Shown here: in pieces, positions 32,837-42,138 of the stretch
Numbering within the stretch: the first letter of the stretch is position 1
Layout of the letters: every line of letters starts with the position of its first letter
Source of the DNA: Polyangium sp. 6x1
GTDB lineage: Bacteria > Myxococcota_A > Polyangia > Polyangiales > Polyangiaceae
Assembly: GCF_029946515.1 (NCBI RefSeq)
Contig: NZ_JARZHH010000042.1
Coordinates: 37,664-101,663, forward strand
Reading direction: 5' to 3'
DNA length: 64,000 bases
Made by a program: the position numbers and the translations under genes
The notes under the pieces: model-generated
What the model saw: the letters and a program-made list of their open reading frames with translations, nothing else
Database searches by the model: none
Told to the model about the DNA's origin: nothing

Positions 32837-35395
32837 GTGAATCGTCAGGAATTCGCGAGGCGGCTGCGGAGCGAGGTGCTGATCCTCGATGGCTCGATGG
32901 GCGCGTTTTTGCAGGCGCGCGGGCTGCCGGACGGATACGCGCCCGACCTCTGGAACGTGGAGCAACCCGACGCGATCACGGCGGTGCACCGCGAGTACGT
33001 GAACGCCGGGGCGGACATCCTCCTGACGAACACGTTCGGGGCCTCGCGCCTGCGGCTCGGCGAGTACAGCGCGGCAGATCGCGTGCGCGAGATCAACGCG
33101 GCGGCCGTCGAGAATGCGCGGCGGGCGATCGGCGACAAACGCGTGCTCGTCGCGGGCGACATCGGCCCGAGCGGGACGACGCTCCAGCCGGGCGGGGAGC
33201 TGCCGTTCGAGGAGGCCGTCGAGATCTTCTCGGAGCAGGCGCGCGCGCTCGTGGACGCGGGCGTGGACGTGATCGCGATCGAGACGATGTTCGATCTCGT
33301 CGAGATGAAGGCGGCGCTCATCGGCGTGCGCGACGTCACGCGGACGGTCCCCGTGATCGCGCACATGACGTACACGGTGCGGGGGTTGACGGACACGGGC
33401 ACGGATCCGGAGACGGCGGCGATCGTGCTCGAAGCCTGCGGCGCGGACGTGATCGGCGTGAACTGCTCGGTCGGCCCGGAGGACATGCTGGAGGTCGTGG
33501 GGCGCATGGGGCGGGCGACGTCGCTACCGCTCTCGGTGCAGCCGAACGCGGGCCTTCCCGTGATGCGGCACGGCCGCACGGTCTTCCCGCAGACGGCCGA
33601 TCAGATGGCGCCGTTCGCGCGGCAGTTCGTGGATCGTGGCGCCGCGATCGTGGGCGGCTGCTGCGGCACGACGCCCGAGTACATCCGCATGATCGCCTCG
33701 GAGGTCGGGCACAAGCCCCACGCGACGACGAACCGCCTGCCGGGGACGTGGATCACGTCGCGGAGCCGGAGCCTCCGGATCGGCAAGGGCGCGCCGTTCG
33801 TGACGATCGGCGAGCGGATCAACCCGACGGGGCGCAAGGTGTTCTCGCAGGCGATCCGCGAGGGCCGGACGGACCTCATCGTGCAAGACGCGCGGGCGCA
33901 GGCCGAGGGCGGCGCGATGGCGCTCGACGTGAACGTCGGCGTTCCGCTCGTGGACGAGGCGGCGATGCTGGAGAAGGCCGTGCTCGCGGTGCAGAACGTG
34001 ACGGACCTGCCGCTCGTGGTGGACTCCGCGAACGTGCACGCGCTCGAGCGCGGCATCCGTGCGTTCCCCGGGCGCCCGCTCGTGAACAGCGTCGATCCGG
34101 TGCGCGAGAAGGCGGAGTTCTTGCTGCCGATCATCAAGCGCTACGGCTGCGCCGTGATCGGGATGTGCGCCGAGAGCGAGATCCCCGAGCGCGCGATCGA
34201 TCGGGTGCGCAACGCCGAGAAGATCCTGCGGATGTGCGAGGAGTACGGGATCCCCAAGGAGTGGGTCGTCTTCGACTGCATCTCGATCCCGGTGAGCGCG
34301 GCGCCCGTGGCCGCGGCGCAGACGATCGAGACGATCCGCATCATCACGAACGAGCTCGGCTGCGCGACGACGCTTGGTTTGTCCAACGTGTCGTTCGGGA
34401 TCCCGCTCCGGAAGAGCGTGCACAACACGTTCCTCGCGCAGGCCATCGCGGCGGGCCTCGACAGCGCGATCTGCAACGCGGTCGATCCGCTGCTGCAGGA
34501 GACCGTTGCGGCGGCGAGCCTGTTCGCGGGCCGTGATCTGAACTGCCGGCGATACATCGACCTGGCCGTGCCGCTCGAAGCGCAGAGGAAGCGCGATCAG
34601 GCGATGCTCGAAGCCGCGAAGGCGGGGCAGCTCCTCAACGTGGCGACGCCGGTCGGCGACGAGCCGAAGGGCGTGGCGGGCACGGGCAAAGCGAAGGGGA
34701 CGCGCGATCTTCTGTGGAGCGCGGTCGTCGAGGGCGACAAGGACGGCGTGCCCGGGCTCGTCAAACGCGCGCTCGAGGAGGGCATCGATCCCTTCGACAT
34801 CTTCCTGAACGTGCTCACGCCGGCGATCCGGCACCTCGGCGATCTGTTCGGCTCGGGCAAGAAGTTCATCCCGCACCTCATCGCAAGCGCCGACGCGATG
34901 AAGGCCGGCGTCGCCGTGCTGATGCCGCTGCTCGAAGCCTCGGGCAACGTCGAGAAGAAAGGCACGGTCATCCTCGCCACCGTGAAGGGCGACATCCACG
35001 ACATCGGCAAGAACATCGTGGGGCTGATGCTCCGCAACTTCGGCTTCGACGTGCACGATCTCGGGCGCAACGTGCCGCTCGAGGACATCCTCGCCGCCGC
35101 GCGCGAGCACAAGGCGCAGATCATCGGCCTGTCGGCGCTCATGACGACGACGATGATGCGCATGAAGGACGTCATCGACGCCGTGCGAGGTCAGGGCCTG
35201 CCGCACGTCGTGATGATCGGCGGCGCCGTAACGACGCCTTCGTTCGCCGAGGAAATCCGCGCCGACGGGTACGGTAAGGACGTAGGTGACGTGGTCGCGA
35301 TCGCCGAACGGATGCTCGCGACACACAAGGAGCGGTTCCCGCGGGAGGCCTCGGAGAAGGCCCCCACGCAGGCGCCGCGCTCGCCGTCGCCGTAA
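32837..35395 (+). CDS. metH: cobalamin-dependent methionine synthase without activation domain
   Basis: An 852-residue enzyme that moves a methyl group from methyltetrahydrofolate through cobalamin to homocysteine. The homocysteine domain (about 1-300) has zinc Cys in GVNCSVGP (about 209) and VGGCCGTT (about 273-274). The pterin-binding domain (about 325-590) follows with TIGERINPTGRK and DVNVGVPLVDE. The cap and B12 domains (about 640-835) carry the DxHxxG motif GDIHDIGKN with the axial His near 721. The usual C-terminal activation domain is absent and is encoded by the gene just upstream. GTG start after AAGGAGAGC. Confidence 0.96.
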   Translation: MNRQEFARRLRSEVLILDGSMGAFLQARGLPDGYAPDLWNVEQPDAITAVHREYVNAGADILLTNTFGASRLRLGEYSAADRVREINAAAVENARRAIGDKRVLVAGDIGPSGTTLQPGGELPFEEAVEIFSEQARALVDAGVDVIAIETMFDLVEMKAALIGVRDVTRTVPVIAHMTYTVRGLTDTGTDPETAAIVLEACGADVIGVNCSVGPEDMLEVVGRMGRATSLPLSVQPNAGLPVMRHGRTVFPQTADQMAPFARQFVDRGAAIVGGCCGTTPEYIRMIASEVGHKPHATTNRLPGTWITSRSRSLRIGKGAPFVTIGERINPTGRKVFSQAIREGRTDLIVQDARAQAEGGAMALDVNVGVPLVDEAAMLEKAVLAVQNVTDLPLVVDSANVHALERGIRAFPGRPLVNSVDPVREKAEFLLPIIKRYGCAVIGMCAESEIPERAIDRVRNAEKILRMCEEYGIPKEWVVFDCISIPVSAAPVAAAQTIETIRIITNELGCATTLGLSNVSFGIPLRKSVHNTFLAQAIAAGLDSAICNAVDPLLQETVAAASLFAGRDLNCRRYIDLAVPLEAQRKRDQAMLEAAKAGQLLNVATPVGDEPKGVAGTGKAKGTRDLLWSAVVEGDKDGVPGLVKRALEEGIDPFDIFLNVLTPAIRHLGDLFGSGKKFIPHLIASADAMKAGVAVLMPLLEASGNVEKKGTVILATVKGDIHDIGKNIVGLMLRNFGFDVHDLGRNVPLEDILAAAREHKAQIIGLSALMTTTMMRMKDVIDAVRGQGLPHVVMIGGAVTTPSFAEEIRADGYGKDVGDVVAIAERMLATHKERFPREASEKAPTQAPRSPSP

Positions 35396-35475
35396 CGGTC
35401 TCGCGCGCGCCGCGGGCAATCTCCCGTCTCCTCTCCCCCTCGCGGGCCGGTCGGACTCGGCATACGCTCGAGCGG

Positions 35476-38067
35476 ATGGCGCACCTCGAGACGACCACGC
35501 TCTGGGAAAGCACGCTCGCGCCCCGCGAAGACGACGACGCAGCGGGGCCTCGCAAGGCCCTCCGCGACGCGTTCTCGCGCATCCGCGGGCGCGCCACGGC
35601 CATCGCCAACGAGATGGTCGAGGCCCGCACCGACGAGCCGAGCCTCTCGGACCTTTTGCACACCGACGATCTGTGGATCAGCGCGGACGCGGTCGCGGGG
35701 CCGAGCTTTCCGCTGACGCCGCCCGAGGCGTTCGTGCTCGCGTCGTCGCTCGTGGTGCACGATCTCGCGCTCGCGCTGGCGACGATGCACGGCGCGACGG
35801 ACGCGCTGAAGGGCGAGCGCACGTGGCTCGACGCGGTCGTGGGCATGCTGGTGCGCAAGCTCGGGCGCGCGCCGACGGCGGCCGAGCTGCAGCAGCCGCC
35901 GGCCGACATCGAGCAAGAGGCGATCACGGAGACGTTGCGCACGCTCTACGCGAGGCACGCCGAGAGGCTCGCGCTCGCGCCGTACGGAGACGCGCGCGGG
36001 CAAGAGCACCACCTGGTCGAGCCCGCGGAGCTCCGGCAGGCGTACGGTTCGACGATCGGCCGCATCGCGCGGAGCCACCTGTGGCACGCGACGGAGCTGC
36101 CCGCGCACTTCCACGAGACGATCGCGCCGCTCGCGGGAATGCCCTCGGGCTGGACGGTGGACGCGTTCAAGCTCGCGTGTCTCCTGCGCGTCGCGGACGC
36201 ATCGCGGATCGATTTTTCGCGCGTGCCGCACTTCTGGCGCGCGGCGCGAAGGCCTGCGGGGGCGCGGCGGGAGCACTGGGTCCTTCAGGAGAAACTGCGC
36301 GAGCCGTACGTCGCGAACAGCCGGTTGATCTTCCTCGCCGACAGTCCCTTCACGGTGGAGGAGGCGCCCGCGTTCTGGCTCGGGATGGACACGCTCGTCG
36401 CGGTGGATCGCGAGCTGCGGATCGTGGACACGCTGCTCGCGGAGGCAGGCCGGCCGCGGCTCCTGGCGCGTGGTGTGGCGGGCGTGGAGGATCCGAGCCG
36501 GCTCGCGGATTTCCTCCCCGTCGAGGGATGGACGCCGGTGGACACACGGGTGCACGTGACGGACATCCCGTCGCTCGTGGAGCGGCTCGGCGCGACGCGG
36601 CTCGACGAGAGCGACGCCGCCATGCCGCTGCGGGAGCTCGTGCAGAACGCGGCGAGCGCGGTGCGCGCGCGGCGCATGCTGGAGGAGTGGCCGAGCGACT
36701 GGGGCACGATCACGGTGCGGCTCGGCGAGGACGAGGAAGGGCACTGGCTCGAGATCGAGGACACGGGCACGGGGATGCCCGCGGAGGCGCTCGCGGCGCC
36801 GCTACGCGACACGGCGAGCGAGTACTGGTCGTCGCTGCTCCTGCGCCGGGATCCGCCGGGGCTCCTGGCGAAGGGCTTCCGCCGCGGAGGCGGCGGGCTC
36901 GGGCCGTTCGCGGTGTTCCTTTGGGGTCAAAGGGCCCGGATCACGACGCAGACGTCGGAGCGCGCGCGCAAAGAGACGAGCGTGCTCGAGCTCTACGCGG
37001 GCGGGACGACGCGGCCGATCCTGCGCGCGGCAGGCGATGCGGAGGTGATGAGCGACGCGGGGACGCGCGTGCGGGTGTGGCTGCGCGCGCCGCCGGACGC
37101 GCCGGACGGGATCTTTTATCGACGCGGGCACGATCGCTGCTGGACGCTGGAAGAGCTCTGCGCGTGGCTCTGCCCGGCGCTCGACGTGCACCTCGACGTG
37201 GAGGACGCGCACGGCAAACGGACGCGCGTGGTGCCGGCGTCGGACTGGATGACGATCGACGGCTACGAGCTGCTCGGTCGGACCTGGAGCCCGGAGCCCG
37301 AGCCGTTCGAGAGGCTCTGGCCGCGCGAGATCCCGGAGATGGCGCAGAACCTGCGGCCGCTCGCGACGTCGTCGGGCGACATGGTGGGCCGCGCGTGCAT
37401 CCACCCGACGTACGCGGGCGTGGTGGCGGTGGGCGGCCTGCGCGCGTGTTCGATGCGAGGGATTTCCGGCGTGCTCGTGGGTCGTCCCGGCGCGACGCGG
37501 CAGGCGACGGTGGTGCCGGTGGTGGAGCGGCAAGAGCTCGCGCGCTGGGCGTCGGAGCAGGCCGCGCTCTTGCCGGCGCTCGTGAAGGAGCCGGCGGAGC
37601 AGATGGCGTGCGCGCAGATCGTGCAAGCGTGCGGCGGTCGGCTCGGGGCGCTGCCGATCGCGGAGGGCGCCGCGGGATGGCTGTCGGAGCAGGCGATCGC
37701 GGCGTGGGACGCCGTGCCGGACGAGGTGCTCCTCGTGCGAGATCACCAGAGCGGTCGCGGGCCCTGGTGGCGCGCGAAGATCAAGCTCGCGCCGAACGTG
37801 CTGGTCGTGCGGATGCACTTGCCGTCGATCCTCGACGCGCGCGATCCGACGCTCTGGCCGAGCGAGGAGGCGCCGAGCCGCGAGCCATGGCGCGCGGTGC
37901 TGCGGACGCTGGCAGGCGCGGTGCTGGAGGCGCTGGCGCGCGCGTGGGGCGTGCCCCTCGACGAGGTCGTACGAGCGACGGGGCCGTCGCGGGAGACGCG
38001 GGTGATCGGGGTGGTGGAGGGGCGGACGGTGGAGAGCTTCGTGGATGTGGTGAAGCGGCCGGGTTGA
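35476..38067 (+). CDS. HD-domain plus HSP90-like ATPase protein
   Basis: An 863-residue protein. The N-terminal 300 residues contain an HD-type phosphohydrolase core (SSLVVHDLALALATMHG, His95-Asp96). Then comes a GHKL ATPase of the HSP90/MutL branch: N box LRELVQNAASAVRAR (Glu387, Asn391), G1 EIEDTGTGMP (Asp429), G2 KGFRRGGGGLGPFAV (about 466-480). The remaining 390 residues show no family I recognise. Fusions of this type (HD-CE plus HSP90-like) have been proposed as parts of bacterial NTP-dependent conflict systems; that function is inference here. Monocistronic by layout and followed by a 43-bp palindromic repeat array. Confidence 0.75.
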   Translation: MAHLETTTLWESTLAPREDDDAAGPRKALRDAFSRIRGRATAIANEMVEARTDEPSLSDLLHTDDLWISADAVAGPSFPLTPPEAFVLASSLVVHDLALALATMHGATDALKGERTWLDAVVGMLVRKLGRAPTAAELQQPPADIEQEAITETLRTLYARHAERLALAPYGDARGQEHHLVEPAELRQAYGSTIGRIARSHLWHATELPAHFHETIAPLAGMPSGWTVDAFKLACLLRVADASRIDFSRVPHFWRAARRPAGARREHWVLQEKLREPYVANSRLIFLADSPFTVEEAPAFWLGMDTLVAVDRELRIVDTLLAEAGRPRLLARGVAGVEDPSRLADFLPVEGWTPVDTRVHVTDIPSLVERLGATRLDESDAAMPLRELVQNAASAVRARRMLEEWPSDWGTITVRLGEDEEGHWLEIEDTGTGMPAEALAAPLRDTASEYWSSLLLRRDPPGLLAKGFRRGGGGLGPFAVFLWGQRARITTQTSERARKETSVLELYAGGTTRPILRAAGDAEVMSDAGTRVRVWLRAPPDAPDGIFYRRGHDRCWTLEELCAWLCPALDVHLDVEDAHGKRTRVVPASDWMTIDGYELLGRTWSPEPEPFERLWPREIPEMAQNLRPLATSSGDMVGRACIHPTYAGVVAVGGLRACSMRGISGVLVGRPGATRQATVVPVVERQELARWASEQAALLPALVKEPAEQMACAQIVQACGGRLGALPIAEGAAGWLSEQAIAAWDAVPDEVLLVRDHQSGRGPWWRAKIKLAPNVLVVRMHLPSILDARDPTLWPSEEAPSREPWRAVLRTLAGAVLEALARAWGVPLDEVVRATGPSRETRVIGVVEGRTVESFVDVVKRPG

Positions 38068-38139
38068 GGGATCGGCGGGGGCCGGTGGAACACGCTCGGA
38101 TCGGGAGCGAGAGGTTCCACGATTCTTGCGTGACGTGTG

Positions 38140-38497
38140 TCGCACGCGTGCAAGTCGCTCCCTGACGTGTCGTGGAAGGTGCTTGCACGCGTGCAAACGG
38201 GTCCTCGCGGCCTGCGAGGGAGCGGTTGCACCGGTGCAAGGGGCATCCCGCACACAGGACGGCGGCGCTTGCACGGGTGTGAGCAGGGATGTGGCGGGGG
38301 CGCGAGGACCGTTGCGCCCGTTCAAGGGGGGTGATCGAAGGTCGCTGGCTGCGCTTGCACGCGTGCAAGGCACACCATGCAAGTGGCACCTGTCGATTTG
38401 CACGCGCGCAAGGCACGCCACGCACGTGGCGCCTGTCGATTTTCACGCGCCCGAGGGCCGCGCTGGCAGGTGGTTGGCTCGCGCTGCGCCGGCGCGA
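38140..38497. repeat. nine-copy 14-bp palindrome array with exact 43-bp period
   Basis: Copies start at 38140, 38183, 38226, 38269, 38312, 38355, 38398, 38441 and 38484, each exactly 43 bases after the last. Copies 2 and 6 are TTGCACGCGTGCAA and copy 3 is TTGCACCGGTGCAA, all perfect palindromes. Copy 1 (TCGCACGCGTGCAA) and copy 7 (TTGCACGCGCGCAA) have one change. Copies 4, 5, 8 and 9 are degenerate (TTGCACGGGTGTGA, TTGCGCCCGTTCAA, TTTCACGCGCCCGA, CTGCGCCGGCGCGA). The eight 29-base spacers are mostly unrelated; spacers 6 and 7 match at 25 of 29 bases. The array fills a convergent intergenic space (38068-38517), and 43 is not a multiple of three, so it is not coding. Confidence 0.9.
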
Positions 38498-38517
38498 GCG
38501 CGCCTCGGCCCAGGACC

Positions 38518-39429
38518 CTACTCGGCAGCGTGCTTGCCGAGCCCCTCCGGCGCACCCGCGCGGCGCGGCGCGAGCGCGAGGACGAGCAGCGTCGCGACGT
38601 AGGGCAAGGTCTGGATGAGGTCGCCGATCGCGGTCTTGCGGACTTCGTCCTGGAGCACGATCTGGAGCGCTTCGAGCACGCCGAACGCGAGGCACGCGAG
38701 CGCGGCGCGGCCCGCGCGCCAGCCGGAGACGACGACAGCGGCGAGCGCGATGAAGCCGCGACCCGCGGACATGCCGGACTCGAAGCGCTGCTGGTCGTAG
38801 GCGAGGTGCGCGCCGCCGAGCGCGCAGATGGCGCCGGAGACGGCGAGCGCGGCGAGGCGGACGCGCGTGACGGAGATGCCCACGCTCGCGGCCGCGACGG
38901 GGTTCTCCCCCGCGGCGCGGACGCGCAGGCCGAAGCGGGTGTTTCGTAGGACGAACGGCGTCGCGGCGACGGCGGCGAGCGCGCAGAAGAAGACGGGATC
39001 GGCGAGGACACGCAGGAGCATCGCGCCGCCCGTGGCGCCCGTGGGGCCGAAGCGGAACGCATCGATGCCGGGGGAGTTCGAGGCGCTGTCGTAGAGGGCG
39101 CGCAGGCCCATGCGGGTCGCGGCGAGCGCGAGCAGGTTCAAGGCGATGCCGCTGATGACGGCGTGCACGCGCGCGCGCTCGGTGAGCTGGCCATGGCCGA
39201 GCGAGAGCGCGACGCCCGCGACGATCGCCGCGACGAGGCCAAGGGTGGGGCTGTGCGTGGCATGCGTGACGGCGACGGCCGTGAACGCGCCCGTGAGCAG
39301 GATGCCTTCGAGGCCGATCTGGATGACGCCCGCGCGCTCGGCCCATACGCCGCCGATCGCCGCGCACGCGTAAGGCACGGCGATGCGGACCGACTCGGCG
39401 AGCATGGTGAGGGAGAAGATCGAGCTCAC
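38518..39429 (-). CDS. BMP/nucleoside-type ABC transporter permease (second)
   Basis: A 303-residue permease of the BPD_transp_2 family, like NupQ/YufQ. Hydrophobic helices run throughout, with the family elements ERAGVIQIGLEGILLTGAF and RAAGENPVAAASVGISV. The GTG start overlaps the stop of the first permease (GTGA at 39426-39429). It should form the membrane channel with that protein and be driven by the double-ABC ATPase. Known substrates of this group are nucleosides, purines or simple sugars; substrate here is unproven. The stop lies 20 bases from the end of the palindromic array. Confidence 0.9.
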   Translation of the reverse strand: MSSIFSLTMLAESVRIAVPYACAAIGGVWAERAGVIQIGLEGILLTGAFTAVAVTHATHSPTLGLVAAIVAGVALSLGHGQLTERARVHAVISGIALNLLALAATRMGLRALYDSASNSPGIDAFRFGPTGATGGAMLLRVLADPVFFCALAAVAATPFVLRNTRFGLRVRAAGENPVAAASVGISVTRVRLAALAVSGAICALGGAHLAYDQQRFESGMSAGRGFIALAAVVVSGWRAGRAALACLAFGVLEALQIVLQDEVRKTAIGDLIQTLPYVATLLVLALAPRRAGAPEGLGKHAAE

Positions 39430-40535
39430 GAGCGGGCCTCCTCGGAGGCAGGCGTGGGGGCCGGTTTGTCGCGGGGGGGTTCGGGCTCGGGGTCGGCGCT
39501 GGCCGCCGCGCGCGCGCCCTGGGACGCGACGCGGCTCGCGACGGCGACGAGGACGATGAGCGTGGCTTCGAGGACGTTCATCGCCTCCCTCGGGACACGC
39601 GCGTTCACCGCGAGGCCGGCCTGCTCCAGCGTGCCGAGGAAGATCGCGGCGAGGACGATGCCGATCGCCTTGCCGCGGCCAAGCATGGCGACCGCGATGC
39701 CGCTCCACCCCGCGCCCGCGCCGAGGCCGAGCTCGTAGTAGCCCTTGTACCCGAGCGCCGTGGAGGAGACGGCGAGCGCCGCGATCGCGCCGGAGAGCAG
39801 CATCGCGAGGAGCATGCGTCGCTCGACGTCGATGCCCTCGGCGCGGCACGCCTCGGGGCGAAGCCCGACCCAGCGGATCTCGCGGCCGGGCCGGCTGCGG
39901 CCGAGGAGGGCCATCGCGGCGAAGACGGTCGCGACGGCGAGCGGGAAGGCGAAGCTCGCGGCGCTGCCCGCGAAGGAGGGGATGACGCGATCGAGGCGCG
40001 GGAGCGCGGCGCCGGGCGCGATGTCCGCGGTGCGGAGCGAGCTCGAGCCGAGCACCGTGGAGAACGTCCACGGGAGGATCGCGTCCACGATGCGGTTGAC
40101 CATGATCGCCGTGATGATCTCGTGCACGCCGCGACGCGCGCGCAGGATCGCCGGGATGAACGCGACGAGCGCGCCGACCGCGGCGGCGGTGACGAGCACG
40201 ATCGGCAGCGCGATCGGCATGGGGAGCGAGGCGGGCAGGTTCGACGCGACGAGCGCGCCCACGAGGCTCGCGAGCCCGAGCTGTCCCTCGGCGCCGATGT
40301 TGAACAGGCCCGCGCGCAGGGCGACCTCGAACGCGAGGCCCGTGAAGAGCAGCGGCGTGGCCTTGAAGAGGACCTGGCCGAGGCCGTACGGCGTGCCCCA
40401 CGTGCCCTCGAACGCGAGGCGCAGCGCCGAGGCCGGCGCTTGCCCGAACGCGAACGCGATCAGGTTGAAGAGCAGGATGCCGCCCGCGATCGCGAGGACG
40501 ATCGGGAGCAGGGCGCGGGCGCGTTTGTCGTTCAC
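39426..40535 (-). CDS. BMP/nucleoside-type ABC transporter permease (first)
   Basis: A 369-residue BPD_transp_2 permease, like NupP/YufP. The early loop RAGLFNIGAEGQLGLASLVGA is split here as RAGLFNIGAEGQ and LGLASLVGA; the later part has WVGLRPEACRAEGIDVERR and TALGYKGYYELGLGAGAGW. A charged Pro/Glu tail of about 35 residues ends the protein. GTG start overlapping the ATPase stop (40532-40535). Together with the following permease it makes the heterodimeric channel of the transporter. Confidence 0.9.
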   Translation of the reverse strand: MNDKRARALLPIVLAIAGGILLFNLIAFAFGQAPASALRLAFEGTWGTPYGLGQVLFKATPLLFTGLAFEVALRAGLFNIGAEGQLGLASLVGALVASNLPASLPMPIALPIVLVTAAAVGALVAFIPAILRARRGVHEIITAIMVNRIVDAILPWTFSTVLGSSSLRTADIAPGAALPRLDRVIPSFAGSAASFAFPLAVATVFAAMALLGRSRPGREIRWVGLRPEACRAEGIDVERRMLLAMLLSGAIAALAVSSTALGYKGYYELGLGAGAGWSGIAVAMLGRGKAIGIVLAAIFLGTLEQAGLAVNARVPREAMNVLEATLIVLVAVASRVASQGARAAASADPEPEPPRDKPAPTPASEEARS

Positions 40536-42040
40536 GCGTCCTCCATGCCGAGCATCGCCCGGCCGATGACGTCGTCGGCGGCCGTGGGCGGCAGCTCCGC
40601 CACGATGCGGCCGCGGTGGATGACGAGGATGCGGTGCGAGAGGCGCTTGAGCTCGCCGAGGTCCGCGCTCACCAGGAGCACGGCGAGGCCCTTTTCGGCG
40701 GCCGCGACGACGGCGCCGTGGATCGTCGCCGCCGCGCCCACGTCGACGCCGCGGGTCGGTTGTCCGAGGACGACGAGCGCGCGCTCGGGGCTCGCCTCGA
40801 TGCGATCGAGCGCGCGCGCCACGACGACCTTCTGCTGGTTGCCGCCGGAGAGATCACCCGCGCGCCTCGCCGGATCGGGTGGGTTCACGCCGAACCGATC
40901 GATGCGATGTTTGATCAACGCGGCCTCCGCGGCGGGCCCGTCGATCTGGTCGAGCTCGCCGAGCACGAGGTTGTCGCCCACGGACGCGTCGAGCATGAGC
41001 CCGTCGGCGTGGCGATCCTCGTGGACCACGGCGACCGCGCGGCGCCGCTTGCGAAGATCGCCCGTGGACCTCACGGCCGGAAGGCGCGCGCCGCCGAGGA
41101 CGATCGCTCCGGCCACGCCGGGTTCGAGCCCCGCGACAGCGCGCACGAGCTCGCGCTGCCCGTTGCCCTCGATGCCCGCGATGCCCACGATCTCCCCTTT
41201 TTTCACGGCGAAGCGCAGGCCGTCGAGCACGCGTTTGCCCGCGGCGTCGACGAGCACGAGGTCCTCGATCGAGAGCGCGACCTCGGCGTCCTCCGCGAGC
41301 GCGGGCGGGCTCGCCTCGTGCGGCGGCTCGCCGCCCATGATCGCCCGCGTGAGCTCGTCTTCGAGCCGCTTCGGATGGTTGCGCTCGTCCGCCGCGATCG
41401 GCCGCGAGAGCACGGTCCGACCGCGCCGCATGATCGTCACGTGGCCGGCGAAGCGGATCACCTCGTCCATGCGGTGCGTGACCACGGCGATCGTCGCGCC
41501 TCCCTCGGCGAGCGCGCCGAGCGTCGTGTAGAGCTCCTCCGCTTCGAGCGGCGAGAGCACCGCGGTGGGCTCGTCGAGCAGGATCGCGCGGGCGCCGCGG
41601 TAGAGCACGCGCAGGATCTCGAGGCGCTGCCGCTCGCCCACCGCGAGATCCGAGGTGCGCGCGTCGAGGTTCACCCGCAGGCCCGTCTTTTCCATGAGCG
41701 CCTCGGCCTCGCGCCGCGCCTTCGTGAGGTCGAGGCGTCCAAACGAACCCGTGGGCTCGTTGCCGAGAACGAGGTTTTCCAGGGCCGAAAACGCGGAGAC
41801 CAGCATGAAGTGCTGGTGCACCATTCCAATGGCTGCCGCGCCGTCCTCGATCTTCACCGTGCCCGCGACGCGCGGGGCGAACCCCGCCGCCGCCTTGAGC
41901 AGCGTCGACTTGCCCGCCCCGTTCTCTCCGAGGATCGCGTGGATCACGCCGGGCTCGAGGGTGATCGTGGCCGATCGGATGGACCAGCAATCGCCGTAAC
42001 GAACGGCGATGTCTTCGATCTTCATCACGGGGCCGCGCAT
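40532..42040 (-). CDS. double-domain ABC transporter ATPase (BMP/nucleoside or sugar type)
   Basis: A 502-residue protein with two ABC cassettes. The first has Walker A LGENGAGKST, the Q loop VHQHFML, signature AVGERQRLEILR and Walker B AILLDEPTAVL. The second has the degenerate Walker A GIEGNGQREL, signature LSGGNQQKVVVAR and GQPTRGVDVGAA, typical of the sugar/nucleoside (RbsA/NupO) group. It leads the operon. No BmpA-like substrate-binding lipoprotein is encoded nearby. ATG 42040 is used; ATG 42025 and GTG 42100 are alternatives. Divergent from the spermidine-synthase fusion, with about 98 bases between starts. Confidence 0.9.
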   Translation of the reverse strand: MRGPVMKIEDIAVRYGDCWSIRSATITLEPGVIHAILGENGAGKSTLLKAAAGFAPRVAGTVKIEDGAAAIGMVHQHFMLVSAFSALENLVLGNEPTGSFGRLDLTKARREAEALMEKTGLRVNLDARTSDLAVGERQRLEILRVLYRGARAILLDEPTAVLSPLEAEELYTTLGALAEGGATIAVVTHRMDEVIRFAGHVTIMRRGRTVLSRPIAADERNHPKRLEDELTRAIMGGEPPHEASPPALAEDAEVALSIEDLVLVDAAGKRVLDGLRFAVKKGEIVGIAGIEGNGQRELVRAVAGLEPGVAGAIVLGGARLPAVRSTGDLRKRRRAVAVVHEDRHADGLMLDASVGDNLVLGELDQIDGPAAEAALIKHRIDRFGVNPPDPARRAGDLSGGNQQKVVVARALDRIEASPERALVVLGQPTRGVDVGAAATIHGAVVAAAEKGLAVLLVSADLGELKRLSHRILVIHRGRIVAELPPTAADDVIGRAMLGMEDA

Positions 42041-42138
42041 CGCGCCCCGAGGATACCGCGCCGCGCGCAGGCCGGGATCGGCGGCGATGACCTTTTTCAC
42101 GCCGTGCGATCTCGGCCCCTTCGACTATCGTCCGCGGC

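Noticed and set aside
36802..38421. Minus-strand open frame that reads through the palindromic array
   Set aside because: It covers the HD/HSP90 gene in antisense and the array period of 43 bases shifts the frame in every unit.
38140..38497. A canonical CRISPR array
   Set aside because: The repeats are 14 bases, shorter than known CRISPR repeats, several are degenerate, and no cas genes are in the window. It is reported as a repeat array instead.
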